From: Sporothrix humicola
Taxonomy: Eukaryota; Ascomycota; Sordariomycetes; Ophiostomatales; Ophiostomataceae
Length of the DNA stretch: 64,000 bases
Direction of reading: 5' to 3'
Assembly (NCBI GenBank): GCA_021396245.1
Contig: WNYE01000063.1
Coordinates: 62,001 to 126,000, forward strand
Each line of letters starts with the position of its first letter. Position 1 is the stretch's first letter. Positions 56,457 through 64,000 of this stretch are shown piece after piece. Below the pieces are notes generated by a model. It was given only the letters and a program-made list of their open reading frames with translations, was not told the DNA's origin and searched no databases. Position numbers and translations under genes: made by a program.

Positions 56457-58401
56457 GAAGCCCCATCGCCATAAGTTTCAACGAATAGAAAAAATACGAA
56501 AGAATATGATTAAAAAAGAGACGAGAACGAGAACGAGGATGAATGGTGTTCTGTGAAAAAAGGAGGGAGCCATTTCCTGGAGTTTGATTTTCATTTTCCA
56601 TTTCCGTTTCCGTTTTCCAACATTTCCTGTTTTCACTCTTTTTCAGGGCTTTTTATGTGTATGACTTTGTTTCTTGGGTTTTTCTTTTTCTTTTTCTGGT
56701 TATTTTTGTACAAAAACACTCTCCTCTCTGCCATCTTCATCATCAACCTTCTCCATCTATACCTTGCAACCTCACCTCCCCCATTGCTACAACTACAAAA
56801 GCTTGCCATATAGAAATAGAATAAAAACATGACAAAAACTGGCTGGGCCTAAAACAAATGTGATTGTGACAACCTCAATAGCGACGATGCCTAACACGGC
56901 TGATATCTGCTGGATGCCCAAACAATATCACTGCCTGACAGGATTCTCGTAGACAAAGAGCATTTATCCCAATTGGCATCTGCCTGCCTCATACGAGTAT
57001 TGTATCTCACCATTCTATTTTGAAAGATTCTGTAAGGCTCGGGACGTCTATCTCTATCAGTCGAGGCTGAGTTCGGTGCCGGGCCGTACAGTGCCGAGTA
57101 CACAGTGTTGTACAAATAGCTGTCGCTCCATCCAAGGCCGTCGCCTGCTGGGAGAGACGATATGGAGAATCTCTTGCAGAAAGGAAGTCAAAATACGTCT
57201 GCCTTGGGAGAAAAATGGCAACACGATGGTGCAATTCATGAAAGATTAGGTTTATGAAACAGAGTTCCCTATTTGGGCAACCAAAATTATATACTTCGGA
57301 GTCTGTCGCTCTTTCCCTTTCGTTGCTGCCTTGGTCGTTTGGTCCCTGAGGAATTAAAAAATGCGTTGAAATGTGCTATCAAAGTGGTGCCTGAATTGGA
57401 AATTTTAGTGCGCTCCAACGGCTGTGCCTTGATTTTGACAGGCAGCCGAGGCGGTGTCGAAACGGTATTGTAGTGCACAGTGCGCTCACGAGGCTGCCAG
57501 ACGGAGTACAGCTCCTCTCTATCACAGAAAGAGCTCCCCTCGCTCCTGCACCATCTCCTGGGCAACCCCGCCATAGTGCACCACCACCACCACAGTAGCA
57601 CGTCGCAACTGCCCACTCTGCCCACACACAGGAACCGCTGGAGAGGCAACAGCGACTGGTCTAGTCAGAGAGCAAGGAAAACTCACCCCCACTATTCACA
57701 CCAGCACCGCCGCCCCCAGTAGCAGTACCTTCCCCCTCTCTCTCGTCCATCCTCCTCCGCTCATTCGCTCCGCCGCTTTTCCCACTCTACTCTTGTCCCT
57801 CTTTTCCTCTCTCCCCTTTTGCTTTTTTTCTTTCTTATTTCTTTTCCTCTTTCCTCTTTTCTCCTCTTTCTCTCTATCTCTCTCCAACCTGCCAAATCGC
57901 ATCTTCAACTGAACCTCGAGCTATTTTTGTATTTGCTTGGTATGTGCCTGCGACATTTCGTCCATCCAACCTTGTCTCTCCTTTCCCCGCGACCGCCCGC
58001 CACAGCGCCCCTCCTTGTCCATGACCCCTTTTTGGCCTCAGCTTTTTGATCGTCGTCATCGGCCATCGTCACCCTTCCCGTGATCGCTCTCGACCTCGAA
58101 GCAAGCTCAAGGGGATAAGACGAAAGAAGCCCAGATACTCGATCTTCTTCTATCTCCTGCAACTGCTTCTCGCCAAGCAAAAGAGGGGTTGTGGACAAGG
58201 GGGCGCTCGACAAGACCAGCTGTCTCCATTCCATCTTTCGTGTTTTCCAGCATCCCGACAGCTCCGACGTCGATGCTCACCGCCGCCGACTTTTATCGTG
58301 ACGACCTAGACAAGCCTGTTTTACTAACCGCTGCTTTCATTGATCTAGACAACCGTTTGCTTGCCCCTTTTCTCTCCTCACAACCCCCAACCACATTCAC
58401 A
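56457..58401. other. Intergenic region and long leader before cofilin
   Basis: About 1.9 kb. The first part is the HSP60 3' UTR with T runs near 56683. From about 57760 the plus strand is strongly C/T-rich (leader of cofilin). An AAATTTTAGTGCGC word lies near 57400. No gene recognised. Confidence 0.5.
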
Positions 58402-59325
58402 ATGGTACGTCATCCCGCTTTCTGCTCGTGTGCCCACCGGCCTCTATCGCGGCGCTGCAGTATCTGCTCGTGGTAAATCTCTTTTTTACTAACTCTCTTA
58501 CCCGTTACAGTCTCAATCTGGGTAAGCTACCAACCTATTACGAGATGCCCATGCGATCGAACAGGGTCGCGGCGAGCCGTTGAGCTGGCGCATCATGCGA
58601 TTTCAGACGGCGCACCGTCGCGCATTATCACCCGGCCGTTGCTCACCGCCGCACCGCCGCGCATCGCGTCCTTTCCTACCCGCATCGCCAAACGATCAAA
58701 TGCTGGCCGAGCGACCGAACATCCACTAACATCAACTCCTTTTCAGTGCTTCCGCCTCGCAGGAGTGCGTTACTGCCTACAACGAGCTCAAGCTCAACAA
58801 GGCGTACAAGTTCATCATCTACAAGCTCGACGACAAGAACTCTGAAATCGTCATCGAGAACGCCTCGACCGAGAAAGACTGGGAGGTCTTCCGCGACCAG
58901 CTCGTCAACGCCACCACCAAGACCAGAACTGTGCGTCAATATCCTCTGCGATAAATCAACATAGAAATCAGCCGTGAACAATCACTATTAACACATTTTT
59001 CAGGGTGTGGGCAAGGGCCCCAGATACGCCGTCTACGACTTCGAGTACGAGCTGGCCTCTGGCGAGGGTACCCGGTACGTCCTTCCAACCAATTATCATA
59101 TAAACACAGTCTATGACAGCACCACTAACAACCCGCAGGAACAAGCTGACTTTCATCGCCTGGTCGCCCGATGATGCGCCGATCATGGCCAAGATGGTCT
59201 ACGCCTCGTCCAAGGAGGCCCTGCGCCGCGCCCTGACCGGTATTGCCACTGAGATCCAGGCAAACGACATCGAAGACGTTGAGTACGAGAACGTCCTCAA
59301 GATCGTCAGCAAGGGCCAGGCTTAA
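58402..59325 (+). CDS. cof1: Cofilin/actin-depolymerising factor
   Basis: Five coding exons: 58402-58404 (the ATG alone), 58511-58521 (11 nt), 58747-58930, 59004-59074 and 59139-59325; total 151 aa, normal for fungal cofilin. The protein severs and disassembles actin filaments in the cytoplasm. Visible: the N-terminal MSQSG with the regulatory Ser, CVTAYNELKLNKAYKFIIYK, DWEVFRDQLVN, PRYAVYDFEYEL, the actin-binding helix region FIAWSPDDAPIMAKMVYASS and KEALRRALTGI. The Ser-rich N-terminus and exon junctions all keep frame (phases 0, 2, 0, 2). The micro-exons are easily missed by gene callers. Confidence 0.95.
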
Positions 59326-59875
59326 GTGCATTGCGAGGAGGATACTTGTTCTTTTTGCTTTTGCTTTTATACACACATTAACGTCGAATCCTGAAATCCT
59401 AAACTCTCACGAACCAAAAAAATTCTACTACCATCCGCATCCGCTTTCACATTTCATCCACCACATCCACTACTCTACACGTGCAACACATGCCACACAT
59501 GGAAGGCGCCCAAAAGACCTGGTAATCAAACGAAATGAGATGAAAAATACAATCGAATGACCAAACAGGGAGGCTGGGCCATGAGAAGAAAGGAAGCCGG
59601 AAGGGCTGGAAAGATGATGAGACGATATCAATGAATAGGGGGAAGTGCAGTTGTGATGATGAACCTTTTTTGCTTGTTTTTCTTATTTATAGCAGGAAGA
59701 CAGAAGAAAGAGACATGAAATGAATTCAAAGACAAAGACATGGCATGTTTCCTTGGATATCATTGACTGTGTATCACTATGCCATCCTATAGCTGTGATT
59801 GTAACCTGTAAATTATATTCAAACGCTGACAACCTTTGTCTAAATATTACACCCCATAGTCCCGGTCACTCAATA
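59326..59875. other. Convergent 3' region between cofilin and GET5
   Basis: 550 bp of 3' UTR sequence, AT-richer than the genes. Nothing else seen. Confidence 0.6.
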
Positions 59876-60636
59876 TTATATCGACCGATCCTCCCACGAC
59901 CGCAAAAACAAACTAAACAGCTCGTCCGCCTGTGCCTTGCTCCCTGTCCGCTTCACCAAGAACGCATTCAGGTCGTCCCAGAATACCGGACTTTCGGCTG
60001 CCACTTCTGTCGGCTCAGCCTTTGTCTCTGTCGCTGATGCAGCCGCCGGCGTCGTCGGTGATTTCGGCTCTGCCGCTGCCGCCTTGGCTGCCTCTTCGGC
60101 CGCTGCCACAGTCTCTGCGCCGCCCGACACCATCACGCCCAGCTTGATTTCCGTCTCGCCCTCCGTCGCCAGGTCCTTGAGGACCTTGCTGTCCGGCACA
60201 GGCTTCTTGTTGTACAGCAACCGGAGCTTGGCCGCGGGAACATGCGACTTTTCTGCCAGCGCCGTGCGCACATCCAGAAGTGACGTCGTCGCCAGCTCAA
60301 AAGCGTACTCGGGGCTGGAGAGTGTCACATCGAGCGGCTGTGTGCGGTGCAGCGACTTGATGGAGACGGTAATGGCGGGGGCCTGGCCGGGGGCGGACGA
60401 GGATGCGGCGGCGGCGGGCTTCTTCATCGGCTTGGGCATGCGGGGGAGGGTGTACTAAGAGTAATCCAGCCGTTAGAGAGAGTCACAGAAGGAGGTTAAG
60501 ATTGTAAAAGAACGAGGCAACGTACAGGCGGCCGTGAAGGATAGCTCTTGGGATCTTCAACGTAGTCGGCAGGGAGCTTGACGGGCCGGCCGTCGAGGGC
60601 CCCTAGGAAGGACTTTGCAAACTGGACCTCGGTCAT
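59876..60636 (-). CDS. get5: GET5/MDY2-like ubiquitin-like protein of the tail-anchored protein insertion pathway
   Basis: Exons 60526-60636 and 59876-60454 with a 71-bp intron give 229 aa. GET5 bridges SGT2 and GET4 when tail-anchored proteins are handed to GET3 for insertion in the ER. The N-terminus (EVQFAKSFLGALDGRPVKLP, DYVEDPKSYP) is the GET4-binding segment of fungal forms. The ubiquitin-like domain covers about residues 60-140 (ITVSIKSLHRTQPLDVTLSS, AKLRLLYNKKPVPDSKVL, ETEIKLGVMV). An Ala/Glu/Pro linker leads to the C-terminal homodimerisation helix region (FWDDLNAFLVKRTG ... FSLFLRSWEDR). Divergent from NOP2. Confidence 0.88.
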
Positions 60637-61120
60637 TGTGATGGTAGCGCAGGATTGGTGGAGTTGATTATTGGTTGTGAAGAAAAGGTGGAATTCAAAT
60701 GTCGTGATAGCTTCACTTCAAGCTGGCTTTGCTCTTGCCTTGCTGTGCGACAGCACTACGTCGTTGATTAACCCCACATTCAACAGTGAATCCCCTGGAA
60801 ATGCGTTTAGGCGATTTCTGGCGCTTGGGCGACGTTTTGGCGGGTTGGGCGGTGTGGTGGCTGGGGCTGTTTTTTGCCAGTGGGTCCAGCCTTATCGCAT
60901 CCTTATCGGTCGCTCTTGCGAAGAAAAAAAAGTTTCGCCCAGTTTTTGCTAATACGGCAGGATCTCCTCAGGACTACCAGCAAAAAGCTGCAAATCCGCA
61001 AATTGGGAAGTTGCAGCAAATCATTCTCTCCTTTTTGTCGTTCTTTTATTTTTACCCCTTTTCTTCCTACGACATCCTATATACTCCTTTTCCCTTCGAT
61101 AACCCCCCAACCATCTCACA
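60637..61120. promoter_or_regulatory. Divergent promoter between GET5 and NOP2
   Basis: 484 bp between outward-facing starts. A T-rich stretch lies at 61029-61065 before the CAACCATCTCACA leader of NOP2. Contains no gene. Confidence 0.6.
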
Positions 61121-63364
61121 ATGGGTGTCGGTCGCCGCATTGGCAAGAAGCAGGGCGCGCCCGAGCCGCTCTCCGAAGAACACTTTGCCCGTCTCAAGCG
61201 GAAAGCCGGTTTGCCCGTCGACTCGCCGGCCGCCAGTGCCGATAGCCCTTCCTCGAAGCGCCGCCGGGGCAACAACACAAAGCCAGAGAAGACCGAGAAG
61301 CCAGCAAAGAAGGCCGCAACAAATGGCGTCAAGAACGGTGTGAAGAAGAACGGTGCAGCACCAGCACCAGCCGCCAAGAAATCGAAGGCAGCACCCGCAC
61401 CAAAGAAGAAGCAGCTCCTCGACGATTCGAGCGATGAGGATGACGACGACATTGACATGGGCTCCGACGAGGGCGCCGGTGGTGCTCTGCTCGGCGAGGA
61501 CTCGGACGACGAGGCGGTCCTGCTTGGTGACGACTTCCTGGGCGACCTCGAGGACGACGAAGACGATGTGATGGACTCGGACATTGAGGATGGTAATGGC
61601 AAGAGCGGCGGCTTTGTCTTCTCTGACGACGAGGACGAGTCGGATGTCGAGGAGAAGCTGACGGCCGCTAACATTGAGGGTTTGTCGCGGAAGCTCGAGA
61701 AGAAGCAGGCGCGCGAGGACGCTGCTGCCGAGGCCGAGCTGAAGGAGAGCGCTCTGCAGACCAACATTGTCGGCACGAACATGTTTGACGAGGAGAGCGA
61801 TGAGGAGGGCGGCGAAGATGGCCTGCCTGGCGCTAGCAGCGGCAAGGCCAAGACGAACCTGGCACCTGATCTGCAGCTGCTGCGCACCCGTATCAGCGAG
61901 ACCATCCAGGTCCTGGAGGATATGGGCCGCCTGGCCGCCAAGGACCGCTCTCGTACTGAGTACGTTGCCCAGCTCATCAAAGACATTTGCGCCTACTACG
62001 GCTACTCCGAGTACCTTGCCGACAAGCTGTTCCACCTGTTCCCGCCCCGCGAGGCCTTCGCTTTCTTCGAGGCCAACGAGACGCCCCGTCCTGTTGTCCT
62101 GCGCACAAACACGCTCAAGACACACCGTCGTGAGCTCGCACAGTCTCTCATCAACCGTGGCGTCACTCTCGAGCCCGTCGGCAAGTGGAGCAAGGTCGGT
62201 CTGCAGGTCTTCGAGTCCAACGTGCCCCTCGGTGCCACACCCGAGTACCTGGCCGGCCACTACATTCTGCAGGCCGCTTCTTCGTTCCTCCCCGTCATGG
62301 CTCTGGCCCCCCAGGAGCACGAGCGTGTTCTCGATATGGCCGCTGCCCCCGGTGGCAAGACCACGCACTTGGCTGCACTGATGAAGAACACGGGTGTCGT
62401 CTTTGCCAACGATCCCTCCAAGGCTCGTTCCAAGGGTCTGATTGGTAACATTCACCGTCTCGGTGCCCGCAACGTCATTGTCTGCAACTACGATGCCCGC
62501 GACTTCCCCCGTGTCATGGGCGGTTTCGACCGTGTCCTGCTCGATGCCCCCTGCTCGGGTACGGGCGTTATTGCCAAGGATGCCAGCGTCAAGACCAACA
62601 AGACCGAAAAGGACTTTATGCAGCTGTCCCACATCCAGAAGCAGCTGCTGCTGTCGGCCATTGACTCGGTCAACCACGCCAGCAAGACCGGCGGCTACCT
62701 TGTCTACTCGACCTGTTCCGTCGCCGTTGAGGAGAACGAGGCTGTCGTCAACTACGCCCTGAAGCGCCGCCCCAACGTTCGCTTGGTCGAGACCGGCCTG
62801 CCTTTCGGTAAGGAGGGTTTCACCAGCTTCATGGGCAAGTCCTTTGACCCTTCCATCAAGCAGACCCGCCGCTTCTACCCCCACCACCAAAACGTCGACG
62901 GTTTCTTCGTCGCCAAGTTCAAGAAGTTTGCGCCCACACCCGCCAACGCTATCCGTGCCGAGGGCGGCTCGACCAAGGCTGCTGCTGCCGCCTTCTCTGC
63001 ATCCGACGCCGAGGGCAACGGTGACGACAGCGACGCCACCCGCGCCAGCGACAAAACACCCATCAGCGAGGACGATGAGGAGGACAAGGACGACGGTTTC
63101 GGTGGCTTCGACGACGACGAGGACAGCAAGTACATGGACCGCGCGCGGAAGAACGCCATGCGTCGTCGTGGTCTCGACCCGCACTCGTTGGACCACAAGC
63201 CGGCCAAGAAGGCAGGCAAGGCCGATAAGGCCAAGGCTGATGAGGCCAGCGCCACGTCCGACTCGGATGCCGCTCCTGCTGCTGCAACAAACGGCTCAAA
63301 AAAGGAGTCCAAAGCACCCAAGACGCAAAAAGGCAAGCTAGCACAAGGAAAGAAGAGCAAATAA
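61121..63364 (+). CDS. nop2: NOP2, nucleolar 25S rRNA cytosine-C5 methyltransferase
   Basis: Single exon, 747 aa, with start in CACAATGGG context. NOP2 methylates a cytosine in domain V of large-subunit rRNA and is needed for 60S assembly. The N-terminal ~250 residues are Lys-rich then acidic (nucleolar type). The NOL1/NOP2/Sun domain follows: the PRPVVLRTNTLKTHRRELAQ block, SAM-binding motif I VLDMAAAPGGKTTHLAAL (about 404-421), motif IV FDRVLLDAPCSGTGVI with the releasing Cys in P-C-S-G (about 475), and the catalytic YSTCSVAVEENEA (about 529-541), then TRRFYPHHQNVDGFFVAKF. The tail is again acidic then Lys-rich. Both essential Cys are present, so the enzyme should be active. Confidence 0.97.
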   Translation: MGVGRRIGKKQGAPEPLSEEHFARLKRKAGLPVDSPAASADSPSSKRRRGNNTKPEKTEKPAKKAATNGVKNGVKKNGAAPAPAAKKSKAAPAPKKKQLLDDSSDEDDDDIDMGSDEGAGGALLGEDSDDEAVLLGDDFLGDLEDDEDDVMDSDIEDGNGKSGGFVFSDDEDESDVEEKLTAANIEGLSRKLEKKQAREDAAAEAELKESALQTNIVGTNMFDEESDEEGGEDGLPGASSGKAKTNLAPDLQLLRTRISETIQVLEDMGRLAAKDRSRTEYVAQLIKDICAYYGYSEYLADKLFHLFPPREAFAFFEANETPRPVVLRTNTLKTHRRELAQSLINRGVTLEPVGKWSKVGLQVFESNVPLGATPEYLAGHYILQAASSFLPVMALAPQEHERVLDMAAAPGGKTTHLAALMKNTGVVFANDPSKARSKGLIGNIHRLGARNVIVCNYDARDFPRVMGGFDRVLLDAPCSGTGVIAKDASVKTNKTEKDFMQLSHIQKQLLLSAIDSVNHASKTGGYLVYSTCSVAVEENEAVVNYALKRRPNVRLVETGLPFGKEGFTSFMGKSFDPSIKQTRRFYPHHQNVDGFFVAKFKKFAPTPANAIRAEGGSTKAAAAAFSASDAEGNGDDSDATRASDKTPISEDDEEDKDDGFGGFDDDEDSKYMDRARKNAMRRRGLDPHSLDHKPAKKAGKADKAKADEASATSDSDAAPAAATNGSKKESKAPKTQKGKLAQGKKSK

Positions 63365-64000
63365 GGGCGCGATGAAAAATAATTTCAAAGGTTGTTGTGC
63401 ATGAGCGACTCATATCAGAAGGACGTGGGAAAAGTTTGATTTCGATTCTTCCATTTTTGTTCTGTTGCCTATACATTTTTGTACACATTAAGGATTATTA
63501 GAGTTTGGGTGTTTTGCCTCCATTTGCTTCCTCACATAATTTACATTGCGGGTTTCATTTCGTACACATATTCATACAATCGTCATCCCCATGCCACACA
63601 TCATAAAATGTTGATATCACCTATTACTGTCATCATCATCATCACCTTCATAAAATAGTGTAAACAACTGCTTCTTTTCAATGCTCGTTGGAGCCTTTCT
63701 AACTTCCGCGTCTCTCTGCGACTCGACTCTCCTTTTTGCTTCCTCCCTCCATCTATGATATATGCAAACAAAAACTCTCTCCCATACATGAAGATATGTC
63801 GAAAGTCAAGGATGCTTTCAGCTCTCAAAATATTAAAAAGACGGTAAAATAACAAGAGACACGCCAGATAACGAGGCTGGTGTAGTAAGAAAGCAGAAAA
63901 AAAAGAAGACTGAGAGAATAAGAAAAAAGACTCATAACCCAAAAAATCATAAACCCATCATGTCATAAAAAAGTTAAAACAGGTAATAAACCAGATAATA
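63365..64000. other. 3' region after NOP2 to the window end
   Basis: About 640 bp with AT-rich sequence, atcatcatcatcatc-type words near 63630 and A runs near 63840-63950. No gene recognised. A neighbouring gene may start beyond the edge. Confidence 0.5.

Noticed and set aside
61067..63196. Very long antisense frame across NOP2 (and similar ones opposite HSP60 and the 48.8-kb gene)
   Set aside because: Produced by strong third-position C bias of the sense gene; the sense proteins have unmistakable motifs.

Overview
The window looks like a filamentous ascomycete chromosome (Pezizomycotina, most likely a Sordariomycete). Genes carry short GT-AG introns of about 50-140 bp with CTAAC-like branch points. 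Start codons sit in CAC/CAA-type contexts behind pyrimidine-rich leaders. The housekeeping proteins (RVB2, LIN1, UFD1, HSP60, cofilin, GET5, NOP2) are clearly fungal in type. No organism name can be proved from the sequence alone. No tRNA, rRNA or CRISPR array was recognised.

Layout. 0-3.1 kb: the 5' part of an MFS transporter and a Zn2Cys6 regulator, both on the minus strand. 3.1-7.6 kb: a SUZ12-like Polycomb (PRC2) subunit with a terminal PHD-like finger. 8.8-16.7 kb: two minus-strand nuclear-type proteins that each carry an Arg-Asp/Arg-Glu mixed-charge tract. 17.7-23.1 kb: RVB2 (+), LIN1 (-) and UFD1 (+).

23.5-51.6 kb is the accessory core: at least six loci for small or medium fungus-specific Myb/SANT-like (helix-turn-helix) proteins, separated by long purine- or pyrimidine-biased spacers. 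Within it, 33.68-36.79 kb holds six tandem, diverged first-exon cassettes. Each has its own ATG and ends in a phase-2 GT donor at the same point of the domain. Only one copy of the matching downstream exon (starting at Q-H-L-Q-K-L-R-R) follows. This resembles a variable-first-exon array, as in protocadherin or UGT1 loci, and is the strongest candidate here for something undescribed. 36.8-43.9 kb is gene-poor, with degenerate repeats, an inverted-repeat nest and a decayed SNF2-helicase-like fragment.

54.6-63.4 kb returns to housekeeping genes: mitochondrial HSP60 (+), cofilin (+), GET5 (-) and NOP2 (+). LIN1/UFD1, GET5/NOP2 and the coiled-coil gene/RVB2 are divergent pairs sharing intergenic promoters.
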